Shown here piece by piece: positions 7,762-15,603 of a stretch of 64,000 nucleotides of DNA (position 1 is its first letter; every line of letters starts with the position of its first letter). Position numbers and translations under genes: made by a program. The stretch comes from Arenimonas terrae. Its GTDB lineage: Bacteria > Pseudomonadota > Gammaproteobacteria > Xanthomonadales > Xanthomonadaceae. The stretch is from positions 1,612,001-1,676,000 of the forward strand of contig NZ_SMDR01000001.1 in assembly GCF_006265115.1 (NCBI RefSeq). The letters run 5' to 3'. The notes below the pieces were generated by a model. It was not told the origin of the DNA, did no database searches, and saw only the letters and a list, made by a program, of their open reading frames with translations.

Positions 7762-8457
7762 TCAAACTCGGGAGCGATGCCGGGTGCGGAACAGCCAGTC
7801 GCCCAGCGGATAGGTGATGTTGAAGTTGTGGTGCGCCATCAGCCGCGGATCGTGGTGCGCCTGGTGCAACCCGCGCAGCCGCCGCACCAGCGCATGACGC
7901 GCCAGCCAGTGCTCCGGCGGCAGATGGTAGGCCGTGTGCAGCAGCTCGTAGTTGAGGAAGTAGGCCAGGCCCGAGGCGATGAACAGCCAGGCCACGTTGG
8001 CCGACAGCAGCCATTCCAGCGCGAACCAGACCGGCACCCCGAACAGCCCGAAGAAGAAGACGACCAGCACCGGTGGGAACAGCAGCGCCCGGAAATCGCG
8101 CGCCGATTCCACCGGCATCGCCTCGTGGGTGAAAAAGCGGTGGTGCTGGCCGGCATGCCGCCGGTAGACCAGGCCCAGCCCGCGGAACGGGCGGTGCATC
8201 GGGAAACGGTGGCCGAAATACTCGGCCAGGTTCGCGTACAGCAGCGACAGCGGCACCGCCAGCCATTCCATCGGCCGCACGTCCTGCAGCTGCGCCAGGC
8301 AGGCCAGCAGCACCGCCGAACCGACGCCGAAGGTGAACAGCGCATGTGCACCGCCGCGGTAGCCCGGCGGGATCCAGGCGGCGCGGTAATCGTCGCGATA
8401 ACGCGCGACCGCCTCCGGAATGCGGACAGGCGTGGAGATGGGCGGATCCGCGGCCAT
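7762..8457 (-). CDS. Fatty acid hydroxylase / sterol desaturase family membrane protein (231 aa)
   Basis: A di-iron integral-membrane hydroxylase that would oxidise a lipid acyl chain or related hydrophobic substrate. It has the His clusters of the superfamily: HRFPMH, HAGQHH, HTAYH and HQAHH (the latter within GLHQAHHDPRLMAHHNF). Hydrophobic helices lie between them (ALFTFGVGSAVLLACLAQL, LLFPPVLVVFFFGLFGVPVWF). The ATG at 8457 has GAGGGG upstream and is divergent from dinB, only 41 bases away. The substrate cannot be assigned; the length is typical of bacterial members. Confidence 0.85.
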   Translation of the reverse strand: MAADPPISTPVRIPEAVARYRDDYRAAWIPPGYRGGAHALFTFGVGSAVLLACLAQLQDVRPMEWLAVPLSLLYANLAEYFGHRFPMHRPFRGLGLVYRRHAGQHHRFFTHEAMPVESARDFRALLFPPVLVVFFFGLFGVPVWFALEWLLSANVAWLFIASGLAYFLNYELLHTAYHLPPEHWLARHALVRRLRGLHQAHHDPRLMAHHNFNITYPLGDWLFRTRHRSRV

Positions 8458-8498
8458 CGGGGCCCCTCGGCGTGGACGACCTGGAGGAGAATAGCGCC

Positions 8499-9575
8499 AT
8501 GGCCGGCCCCCGCAAGATCGTGCACGTGGACATGGACGCGTTCTACGCGTCGGTCGAACAGCGCGACGACCCGTCGCTGCGCGGCCGGCCGGTGGTGGTG
8601 GCCTGGCGCGGCGCGCGCTCGGTGGTGTGCGCGGCCAGCTACGAGGCGCGGAAGTTCGGCGTGCGCTCGGCGATGCCGGCGCTGCGGGCCGAGAAGCTGT
8701 GCCCGCAGGCCGTGTTCGTACCGCCGGATTTCGTGCGCTACAAGGCGGTGTCGCGCCAGGTGCGGGAGATCTTCGCCCGCCACACCGACCTGATCGAACC
8801 GCTGTCGCTGGACGAGGCCTATCTGGACGTCACCGGCAACAAGCAGGGGCTGGCCAGCGCCACCGCGGTGGCCGAGGCCATCCGCGCCGCGATCCGCGAG
8901 GAGACCAAGCTCACGGCCTCGGCCGGCATCGCGCCCAACAAGTTCCTGGCCAAGATCGCCAGCGACTGGCGCAAGCCCGACGGCCAGTTCGTGATCAAGC
9001 CGGCGATGGTGCTCGATTTCCTGGCGCCGCTGCCGGTGGGCAAACTGCCGGGCGTGGGCAAGGTGATGGAGGCGAAACTGGCGCAGCTGGGCATCGCCAG
9101 CGTCGGGCAGCTGCGCGCGCACGGCGGCGCCGAACTGGAGCGCCGCTTCGGCCGCTGGGGCCGGCGCCTGCACGAGCTGTCGCTGGGCATCGACGAACAT
9201 GCCGTGGAATCCGAACGTCCGACCACCCAGGTTTCGGCGGAAGACACCTTCGCCACCGATGTGCCGCTGGAGGCCACCACCGAGGCGATCGAGCGGCTGG
9301 CGGGCAAGGCCTGGGAGGCCGCGATGCGCGAGAGCGACCGCAGCGGCCGCACCGTGGTGCTCAAGCTCAAGACTGCCGACTTCCGCATCCTCACCCGCAG
9401 CCTGACGCCGCAGGCGCCGCCGACTTCGCTGGCCCAGGTGGTGGCGATCGCGCTCGAACTGCGTTCGCGGGTCGAGCTGCCGGTGCGCACGCGCTACCGC
9501 CTGGTCGGCGTGGGGCTGGCGAACTTCCGCCGGCACGACGAGCTGCCGCCGCAGCCGGAGCTGTTCGGGCCCTGA
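8499..9575 (+). CDS. dinB: DNA polymerase IV (358 aa)
   Basis: A Y-family translesion DNA polymerase. It has the palm carboxylate motif HVDMDAFYASVEQ (residues 9-21), the second catalytic motif PLSLDEAYLDV (about 100-110), thumb HhH motifs (KLPGVGKVMEAKLAQLGI) and a little-finger domain (about 240-345). It ends PQPELFGP; the QPELF segment resembles a beta-clamp-binding motif. The ATG at 8499 has GGAGGA ten bases upstream; the longer frame upstream is antisense to the hydroxylase. No LexA box is obvious. Confidence 0.95.
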   Translation: MAGPRKIVHVDMDAFYASVEQRDDPSLRGRPVVVAWRGARSVVCAASYEARKFGVRSAMPALRAEKLCPQAVFVPPDFVRYKAVSRQVREIFARHTDLIEPLSLDEAYLDVTGNKQGLASATAVAEAIRAAIREETKLTASAGIAPNKFLAKIASDWRKPDGQFVIKPAMVLDFLAPLPVGKLPGVGKVMEAKLAQLGIASVGQLRAHGGAELERRFGRWGRRLHELSLGIDEHAVESERPTTQVSAEDTFATDVPLEATTEAIERLAGKAWEAAMRESDRSGRTVVLKLKTADFRILTRSLTPQAPPTSLAQVVAIALELRSRVELPVRTRYRLVGVGLANFRRHDELPPQPELFGP

Positions 9576-9603
9576 AAAAAACGGGCGGCCCGCAGGCCGC
9601 CCG
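9575..9603. terminator. Bidirectional terminator between dinB and the small EF-hand gene
   Basis: Nine-bp stem CGGGCGGCC/GGCCGCCCG (9582-9590 with 9595-9603). On the minus strand it is followed by a T run, making it strongest for the leftward EF-hand gene. Confidence 0.85.
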
Positions 9604-9631
9604 TCCTTCAGGGAAAGCGGAGCCGGAAGGT

Positions 9632-9934
9632 TTATTCCTCGGCTTCCTCTTCCTCCGGCTGGTCCTGGTAGGCGTTGAACTCGTCGCGGCTCAGGCGCGA
9701 GTCCTGGTTGCTGTCGGCGACCGCGAACTGCAGGGACAGTTCGTGCTCGACCGGGATGTCGGTCTTGGCGACATAACCGTCGGCGTCGGTGTCGAGCTGC
9801 TCGAAGGTCACTTCGGCGGGGGCCGCGGGCGTCGGGGCCGGGTCGGCCGGCGGGGGCATGGTGCTGGCGAAAGCGGTACCGGAGAGCAGCAGGGTGAGCG
9901 AGGCCGCCAGCACGGTCGAGTTGAGCTTGTTCAT
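9632..9934 (-). CDS. Small secreted EF-hand protein (100 aa)
   Basis: It has a signal peptide of about 23 residues, then a Pro/Ala-rich stretch and two EF-hand-like loops, DTDADGYVAKTD and DSNQDSRLSRDE. The second has Ser where Gly is usual at loop position 6, so it may bind weakly. The acidic tail (EEEEAEE) adds negative charge. It is a second envelope EF-hand protein in the window, unrelated in length to the 169-aa one. Function unknown. Confidence 0.85.
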   Translation of the reverse strand: MNKLNSTVLAASLTLLLSGTAFASTMPPPADPAPTPAAPAEVTFEQLDTDADGYVAKTDIPVEHELSLQFAVADSNQDSRLSRDEFNAYQDQPEEEEAEE

Positions 9935-10093
9935 TGTCGAACTCCTATCGCTTGGGGGGATGAAGCCACCGGCTTCGAGGCCACCATGCCTCAGCGAAAA
10001 ACAACGGGCGCTGAGCGAAAAGTAAGCATTGCGTTAGCGCGGACCGTCACCGTGAAAATTTTTCCGACGGATGCCGCCTGCAACCCGTCCTGG

Positions 10094-10125
10094 CAAAAGA
10101 AGAAGGGCCGGCAAGGCCGGCCCTT
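10094..10125 (-). terminator. Terminator for the RcnB-like gene
   Basis: Ten-bp stem AAGGGCCGGC/GCCGGCCCTT (10103-10112 with 10116-10125) followed on the minus strand by TCTTCTTTT. Confidence 0.75.
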
Positions 10126-10148
10126 CGGGCTGCACTATGCGCGATCCG

Positions 10149-10736
10149 TCAGTAGTAGACGCCGTAAAGCACGTCCAGCACCAGGCCGGTGGCGATCGCG
10201 ACCAGCACCACGTCGCGGTCGACGCGCACCCAGTGGTGGCCATAGGGCGGCGGCGGCAGGCGGTAGTGGCGGTAGTCGACGTAGTAGTGGCGGTCGTAGT
10301 AGCCGCGCGGCAGGCGATGGCCCACACGCCACTGGTAAGCGCGATAACCCGGCGGGTAGACGTAGCGCACCGGCGCGCGGTAGCGGTATTGCGGATACCA
10401 GTGGTAGCCGTGCCAGCGGCGGTCGTCGTGGCGGGCGTAGCGGCCGTGGTCACGGCGGTCGTCGCGCCAGTCGCGGCGGTCGTCGCGCCATTCGCGGCGG
10501 TCGTCGCGCCAGTCGCGGCGGTCGTCGCGCCATTCGCGACGGTCGCCCCGCCACTCGCGGCGGTCGTCACGACGGTCCTCACGCCAGTCGCGGCGGTCGC
10601 CGCGCCGATCGTCCCGGTGTTCGCTGCGGTCGCCTCGTTCATGGCGGCCGCCCCGGCGGTCGTCGTCGGCCGCTGCTGGAAGAGCCGTTGCGCCGGCCAG
10701 CAACAGGGTCAGGGTAGCGAGCTTCAGCTTGTTCAT
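10149..10736 (-). CDS. RcnB-family periplasmic protein with Arg/Asp-rich repeats (195 aa)
   Basis: A periplasmic protein of the RcnB family; the founding member tunes nickel and cobalt efflux. A signal peptide (residues 1-23) is followed by about 75 residues of heptad-like repeats of the RRDWRDD/RREWRDD type, then a His/Tyr-rich segment (HGYHWYPQYRYRAP). The C-terminal RcnB motif is PPPPYGHHWVRVDRDVVLVA followed by IATGLVLDVL. The start was set at MNKLKLATLT, where the signal peptide begins and GAGGTGG precedes it. The His content suggests metal binding, but no metal transporter is adjacent. Confidence 0.85.
   Translation of the reverse strand: MNKLKLATLTLLLAGATALPAAADDDRRGGRHERGDRSEHRDDRRGDRRDWREDRRDDRREWRGDRREWRDDRRDWRDDRREWRDDRRDWRDDRRDHGRYARHDDRRWHGYHWYPQYRYRAPVRYVYPPGYRAYQWRVGHRLPRGYYDRHYYVDYRHYRLPPPPYGHHWVRVDRDVVLVAIATGLVLDVLYGVYY
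10454..10594. repeat. 21-bp coding repeats inside the RcnB-like gene
   Basis: About six to seven imperfect 21-bp units encode the heptad RRDWRDD/RREWRDD. Unit number is likely to vary between strains by slippage. Confidence 0.8.
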
Positions 10737-10926
10737 TTTCCACCTCGGTTTCGGGGCGCGGACCGTTTGATCCACGGCGCGAATCTTCGCTCCCGGACGA
10801 CTGAATTCGTGTTGAACATTTTTCACCCTGCCGGCAAGGGTTGCCGCCCAGTCAGCTTGTCGGGACCTGCCCCGCCGGCTGCCGACCGGCTAGAATCCGG
10901 CCCCGGACCCCCTTCACGCCACCGCC

Positions 10927-11409
10927 ATGCCCTCCTTCGACGTCGTCTCGGAAGTCGACAAGCACGAACTGACCAATGCCGTGGACACGGCCAACCGCGA
11001 ACTGGGCAACCGGTTCGACTTCAAGGGCCAGGACGCGAGCTTCGAGCTCGACGGTTTCGTGGTCACGCAGAAGGCGCCGAGCGATTTCCAGCTAAAGCAG
11101 ATGCTCGACATCCTGCGCGCGCGCCTGGTCGCCCGCGGCATCGACATCCGCTGCCTGGACGCGGCCGAGCCCGAGGTGAATCTGGCCGGTGCACGCCAGA
11201 AGGTCACCATCAAGCAGGGCATCGAGCAGAAGCTGGCCAAGAAGATCGTCGCCACGCTCAAGGAGGCCAAGCTCAAGGTCGAGGCGCAGATCAACGGCGA
11301 CAAGCTGCGGGTCAGCGGCAAGAAGCGCGACGACCTGCAGGAGGCGATGGCCCTGCTGCGCAAGACCGACCTCGAGATCCCGCTGCAGTTCGACAATTTC
11401 CGCGACTGA
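10927..11409 (+). CDS. yajQ: YajQ-family cyclic-di-GMP-binding protein (160 aa)
   Basis: A small cytoplasmic protein with two RNA-recognition-like folds. In Xanthomonas the family member binds cyclic di-GMP and acts with a LysR regulator (established for that protein, not shown here). The start MPSFDVVSEVDKHELTNAVD, the motif FDFKG and the end LQFDNFRD are family signatures and the length is normal. Two diguanylate cyclases and an HD-GYP protein are encoded elsewhere in the window, consistent with this second messenger being in use. Confidence 0.93.
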   Translation: MPSFDVVSEVDKHELTNAVDTANRELGNRFDFKGQDASFELDGFVVTQKAPSDFQLKQMLDILRARLVARGIDIRCLDAAEPEVNLAGARQKVTIKQGIEQKLAKKIVATLKEAKLKVEAQINGDKLRVSGKKRDDLQEAMALLRKTDLEIPLQFDNFRD

Positions 11410-11414
11410 AAAAA

Positions 11415-11462
11415 TCCGGGGTCGGAGTGCCTTTATCTCGATAAAGGCACTCCGACCCCGGA
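11415..11462. repeat. Perfect 22-bp inverted repeat containing the rsuA stop codon
   Basis: Arms 11415-11436 and 11441-11462 are perfectly complementary with a CTCG loop. On the minus strand a T6 run follows, so it can act as the rsuA terminator. The GGGGTCGGAGTG core resembles a dispersed intergenic repeat of Xanthomonadales rather than an ordinary terminator. Confidence 0.85.
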
Positions 11463-12164
11463 GTCTGTGTTCCAGATTTCGGCGCGATCGGCCTCGCCGA
11501 GCTCGCGCCACGCGCCCGGCTCCAGGCCGCCCAGGCCCAGCCCGCCCAACGAATGCCGGTGCAGGGTTTCGACGTGGTTGCCGACCGCGGCGAACATGCG
11601 CCGGATCTGGTGGTAGCGGCCCTCGACCAGGACGATGCGCGCGCGTCGCGGGCCCAGGGCCTCGAAACCGGCCGGCGCCAGTGGCGTCTTTTCCGATTCC
11701 AGCATCAGGGTGCCGCTGCCGAAGACCGCGGCTTCGTCGCCGCGGAAATCCTGCGCCAGCGTCGCCTCGTAGACCTTGGGCAGGTTGGCCTTGGGCGAGG
11801 TGATCCGGTGCAGCAGGCCGCCGTCGTCGGTCATCAGCAGCAGGCCCGAGGTATCGCGGTCGAGCCGGCCGACGGTGGAGAGCACCGGATCACGCAGCCG
11901 GAAGCGCGGCGGCAACAGGTCGTAGACCACGCGGCCCGGGTCCTTGGTCGAACAGGTGTAGCCGATCGGCTTGTGCAGCAGGATCAGCAGGCCCTGCGGC
12001 GGATCCAGCGGCTCGCCGTCCACGCGCACGTCGGCGTGCGCTACGGCGTCGTCGGCGTAAAGCACCTCGCCCTGCGGATCGGTGATGCGGCCCTCGCGGA
12101 ACATCAGCGCCACCTGCTTGCGGCTGCCGTAACCGAGGTTGGCGATCAGTTTCACCAGCTTCAT
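11433..12164 (-). CDS. rsuA: 16S rRNA pseudouridine synthase, RsuA family (243 aa)
   Basis: It converts a uridine of 16S rRNA to pseudouridine (U516 in E. coli for RsuA). An N-terminal S4-like RNA-binding domain (MKLVKLIANLGYGSRKQVAL) precedes the catalytic domain with VGRLDRDTSGLLLMTDDG, holding the catalytic Asp, and VEGRYHQIRRMF. The start codon overlaps the rsmC stop as ATGA, so the two rRNA-modification genes form an operon. The last codons (VGVPLSR) are encoded by one arm of a repeat hairpin, so the native C-terminus may have been rewritten by repeat insertion. An RluE/RluF-type specificity cannot be excluded. Confidence 0.88.
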   Translation of the reverse strand: MKLVKLIANLGYGSRKQVALMFREGRITDPQGEVLYADDAVAHADVRVDGEPLDPPQGLLILLHKPIGYTCSTKDPGRVVYDLLPPRFRLRDPVLSTVGRLDRDTSGLLLMTDDGGLLHRITSPKANLPKVYEATLAQDFRGDEAAVFGSGTLMLESEKTPLAPAGFEALGPRRARIVLVEGRYHQIRRMFAAVGNHVETLHRHSLGGLGLGGLEPGAWRELGEADRAEIWNTDSGVGVPLSR

Positions 12165-13189
12165 GCCTTCACCGCCTCGATCACCTTGAATCCGTCCTGT
12201 TCGCGCACCGTGCGCACGCTGGCGAAACCGCGGGCCAGCGCCTGTTCGTAGGCCAGGTGGCGGTTGGCCACCAGCCAGAAGCGCCCCCCCGGACGCAGCG
12301 CCTTCGCCGCGGCGGCGATGAAGGCGCGGCCCAGGTCCGGATCGTCGGCGCGGCCCTGGTGGAAGGGCGGATTGGCCACGATCACGTCGTAGCCGGCCGA
12401 CGGCAGTCCGGCCGCCACGTCGTGCCAGTGGAACCCCAGCGGCACACTCGCATCCGCCAGGTTTTCGCGCGCCAGCGCCAGCGCGCGCGCTTCGGCTTCG
12501 TAGAGGTCGAGCGCGGTGATGCCCGGGCAGCGCGCCAGCAGCTCGGCCGACAGGTAGCCCCAGCCGGCGCCGAGATCGGCGGCGCGCCCGGCCAGCCCGG
12601 CCGGCAGTTCCGCGGCCAGCAGGGCCGACGCGGCGTCGACGCGGTCCCAGGCGAACAGCCCGGGCCGGCTGCGGAACCGCCCGTCGGCGATCGCCCGCGG
12701 CGCATCCAGCGCGCGCCATTGCTCCACCAGGGCGCGGTCCACGCCCTCGCCCAGCGGTGCGGTCCAGCAAACCCGGCAGTGCCGCTTGGACAGGCTGTGC
12801 ACCGGGCCGGCGAGCCGGGCCAGGTCGTCTTCCAGCGAGCGCGCGCCCTCCTTGTTCGGCGCGCAGGCGACCACCACGCCGCCGGCTTCGGCCTGGGCGA
12901 TGGCGCGCGCCAGCAGCGCCCGCGATTCGTCGCGCTGGCGCGGCGCCAGCACCAGCACCTGGGCGAAGCGGCCGGAGTTCGCGTCCGACACCGCCAGCCC
13001 GTCGCGCTCCAGCGCCCCGGCCCAGGGCCGGAAGCTCTGCTCGCAGACCGGGCGGTACCGACGCACGGCATTCAGGGCCACGCCGGCGCGCGCGCGCAGG
13101 AACAGCGTCGCGCCCGGCGCCGGCCAGGCCAGGGCGCCGGAATCGAGCGGCAGGAACAGCACGTCGAGCGCGGGATCTTCGGCGGGCAC
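12161..13189 (-). CDS. rsmC: 16S rRNA guanine-N2 methyltransferase, RsmC-type (342 aa)
   Basis: A SAM-dependent class I methyltransferase expected to modify G1207 of 16S rRNA. The N-terminal half is the degenerate duplicated domain of RsmC. The C-terminal half has the SAM-binding motif AADLGAGWGYLSAELL and the target motif YDVIVANPPFHQG. The start is either GTG at 13189 (reported) or TTG at 13195; the GGAG sequence at about 13205 fits TTG spacing slightly better. The long frame further upstream is an antisense artefact. It is followed by rsuA with a 4-bp overlap. RlmG is a less likely alternative. Confidence 0.85.
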   Translation of the reverse strand: MPAEDPALDVLFLPLDSGALAWPAPGATLFLRARAGVALNAVRRYRPVCEQSFRPWAGALERDGLAVSDANSGRFAQVLVLAPRQRDESRALLARAIAQAEAGGVVVACAPNKEGARSLEDDLARLAGPVHSLSKRHCRVCWTAPLGEGVDRALVEQWRALDAPRAIADGRFRSRPGLFAWDRVDAASALLAAELPAGLAGRAADLGAGWGYLSAELLARCPGITALDLYEAEARALALARENLADASVPLGFHWHDVAAGLPSAGYDVIVANPPFHQGRADDPDLGRAFIAAAAKALRPGGRFWLVANRHLAYEQALARGFASVRTVREQDGFKVIEAVKA

Positions 13190-13254
13190 GGCCAAGCGGG
13201 GAGCTCCGCGGGGGAAGGCGGCGATTCTATAGGAAGGCCCCGCGACCTCCGCGC

Positions 13255-14400
13255 TCAGACGTCGGCGGTGCGGGTCGGCTGCACGCGGTTGCGGCCCTGC
13301 GACTTGGCCGCGTACAGCGCCAGGTCCACCGCGCGGTAAAGCCCGTCGCCGTCGCGGTGCTTGGCCGGGTCGAAGGCGCCGATGCCGATGCTGGCGGTGA
13401 TCTCCAGGCGCCGGCCCTCGCATTCGAGCGGATGACGGGCCAGGTCGTAACGGAAGGTCTCGGCCACGGCCGAGGCCACGCGCGGATCGCCGGGGATCAG
13501 CACGCCGAACTCCTCGCCGCCCAGCCGCGCCAGCAGGTTGGCCGGCGGCGGAAAGGCCCGCTGCAGGCGGTCGGCCACCGCCACCAGGCAGGCGTCGCCG
13601 ATGGCGTGGCCGTGCTGGTCGTTGACGCGCTTGAAGTGGTCGATGTCCAGTATCAGCAGCGAGAACACCGGCCCGCCCGCGGCGGCGAACTGCGCCGCCT
13701 CGTCGAGCTTGGCGGTGAAGTGGCGGCGGTTGTGCACGCTGGTCAGCGGATCGGTGCGGCTGAGCTGCTGGAACAGGTCGCGCTGCTCGCGCAGGGCCAG
13801 ATCCAGGTCCAGGCGCCGGCGGTACTCGGCGTGGCTGCGCAGCAGGGCGCCGGCCAGGTACAGCAGGTAGAACGACATCGCGATCGCCAGCGCGCGGTGC
13901 ACCGGGTCCGACCACAGCACCGCCAGCATCGGCAGGAACAGCAGGCCCACGCCGATCGCCGCCAGTGTGCGCAGGGTCGAATAGAGGTTGGCGAACACGG
14001 TGGCGTAGCCGATGGTGGCGATCAGCGCGACCAGGCGCGTGCTGCCGTCGAAACGCGGATCGAGCAGGATCCACACCTGCACCGTCGACCACAGCGCCGG
14101 CGCCAGCGGCAGCACCCAGGCGTAGTGACGCAGCCAGCGCCGGTTCGCCGCCGCGTCGGAGCCGGCCGGGGGCCGCATGCGCAGGCGCAGCACGCCCAGC
14201 CCCAGGAAGGCCAGGCCGATGCCGATCGCCGCCATGGGCTCGAATTCCTGGACATGGCCGATCAGGGCCACCACCGTCCAGCCGAACAGATACAGGAAAC
14301 CGGCGAGCTTGGAACGCTGGTAGGTGTCGGCCACCACCTGCTGGCGGCGCCAGTCGCGCGCGCCCTGGCCGCTATCGATGGCTGGATCAGTCAGCGCCAT
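13255..14400 (-). CDS. Membrane diguanylate cyclase with GGDEF domain (381 aa)
   Basis: It synthesises cyclic di-GMP. Six hydrophobic segments lie in residues about 30-200 (SKLAGFLYLFGWTVVALIGH, AAIGIGLAFLGLGVLRL, LAIAMSFYLLYLAGALL), forming an uncharacterised membrane sensor. A GGDEF domain follows (about 215-375) with the active site GGEEF at about 294-298 and DIDHFKRVNDQHGHAIGD for metal and base binding. No RxxD inhibitory site precedes GGEEF, so product inhibition may be absent. It is a single gene upstream of the rsmC-rsuA pair. Confidence 0.92.
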   Translation of the reverse strand: MALTDPAIDSGQGARDWRRQQVVADTYQRSKLAGFLYLFGWTVVALIGHVQEFEPMAAIGIGLAFLGLGVLRLRMRPPAGSDAAANRRWLRHYAWVLPLAPALWSTVQVWILLDPRFDGSTRLVALIATIGYATVFANLYSTLRTLAAIGVGLLFLPMLAVLWSDPVHRALAIAMSFYLLYLAGALLRSHAEYRRRLDLDLALREQRDLFQQLSRTDPLTSVHNRRHFTAKLDEAAQFAAAGGPVFSLLILDIDHFKRVNDQHGHAIGDACLVAVADRLQRAFPPPANLLARLGGEEFGVLIPGDPRVASAVAETFRYDLARHPLECEGRRLEITASIGIGAFDPAKHRDGDGLYRAVDLALYAAKSQGRNRVQPTRTADV

Positions 14401-14469
14401 GCCTCGCCCCCGGATGAACCGCGCCGGGGCGCGGTCCAGCGGCCACAGTCGGCCAGCCCGCCGACCCCG

Positions 14470-15480
14470 TCAAGCGGAACCGTCCACCGGGCAATGGCGG
14501 CCGGCGCGCGGCCCGCGCAGCACCGCCTGGAAGTAGTAGGCCAGCAGGTCGCGGGCCAGGGCGGCCTGGGCCGGATCCGGCAGCAGGGGCGCGGCATCGC
14601 GCTGCCAGCCGGAGATGCAGTCCGCGGCCGGCGCGGTGCCGTCGGCGCAGGCCAGCAGCTGCCCGAAGGCGCGGCGATAGGTGCGGAAACCATCCCGGTC
14701 CATCGGCGCGCCGTGCCCGGGCACCAGGGTCGTGAACGGCACGTCCTCGATCCGCGCCAGCTCCGCGGACCAGCGCCGCGGGCAGGCGGTGTCGAAGAAG
14801 GGGGCCGGCAGCGTGACCAGGTCGCCGGCCGCCAGCACTCCGCTGGCCGCGTCCCAGAGCCACAGATCGCCGGCCGTGACCGCATCGGCGGCATGGCCGA
14901 TCCGGCGCGGGCGACCGGCGAGCATGCGTTCGGCGTCCGCCTGCACCACCCGGTCCGGGCGCAGGGCCGCACCGGCATCGATCCGGGCGATCTCGGCCTG
15001 CCAGTCGGCGCGCGCCGCCGCGTCGCCGCCGCCCGCCAGCTGCGCCTGCAGCTGCCGTCGGTAGTCGGCGAGGAAGCCCACCAGCGCGCCGTCGATCGCC
15101 GCGCTGGCGTGCACCTCCAGCCTCGGGAAAGCCGCGCGCAGCGCCGGGTTGTTGCCGATGTGATCCAGATGCCAGTGGGTGTTGAGCACCGCCTGCACCG
15201 GCTTGCCGCGCGCGGCCGCAAGCTCGAGCAGACGGCGGGCGTGCGCCGCGTGGCGGCCGGTGTCGACCACCAGCAGACCGTCCGGCCCTTCGAACACGAC
15301 GCTGTTGCCATCGGGCTGCCGCGGCGGCGCATAGTCGCCGCGCAGCAGGAACACGCCGGGCGCGAGCGCCCGCACCCCCGCGTTTTCGGACGGCGGCGAT
15401 GCAGGCGTCGAGGCGCAGCCCGCGAGCACGCAGGACACGAACACGGCCAGGACGATCAGGGAGCGGTGGCAGCGGGTCAT
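14470..15480 (-). CDS. Metallo-beta-lactamase-fold lipoprotein hydrolase (336 aa)
   Basis: An envelope lipoprotein with a metallo-hydrolase fold. The signal peptide has the lipobox LAGC (residues 20-23). The metal motif NTHWHLDHIGNN is HxHxDH, and a further ligand His lies in LVPGHGAPMD. It is broadly like the MBL-fold proteins near quinoprotein relay systems, but no such partner is present. The ATG at 15480 has GGAGA upstream; extended upstream frames are antisense to the B3 gene. It is divergent from the B3-type enzyme with 123 bases between them. The substrate is unknown. Confidence 0.85.
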   Translation of the reverse strand: MTRCHRSLIVLAVFVSCVLAGCASTPASPPSENAGVRALAPGVFLLRGDYAPPRQPDGNSVVFEGPDGLLVVDTGRHAAHARRLLELAAARGKPVQAVLNTHWHLDHIGNNPALRAAFPRLEVHASAAIDGALVGFLADYRRQLQAQLAGGGDAAARADWQAEIARIDAGAALRPDRVVQADAERMLAGRPRRIGHAADAVTAGDLWLWDAASGVLAAGDLVTLPAPFFDTACPRRWSAELARIEDVPFTTLVPGHGAPMDRDGFRTYRRAFGQLLACADGTAPAADCISGWQRDAAPLLPDPAQAALARDLLAYYFQAVLRGPRAGRHCPVDGSA

Positions 15481-15603
15481 GGGCGGTCTCCGGCGCCCAC
15501 TTTGCACCGGCCTGTACCGCGAAGTAATGGGCTTGAGGTCAGGGGTGGCCGCGGCGGCCGGGCGCGTTTCACAATCCGTGCTCCCTTCCCCACGCGCCCG
15601 CCC

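Noticed and set aside
10034-10642. Thr/Ala-rich minus-strand ORF overlapping the RcnB-like gene
   Set aside because: It is another frame of the repeat array; only the RcnB frame has a signal peptide and family motif.
12757-15603. Very long plus-strand frame of 1241 codons joined to the B3 enzyme
   Set aside because: Upstream of 15604 it is antisense to rsmC, the GGDEF gene and the MBL lipoprotein; the signal peptide starts at 15604.
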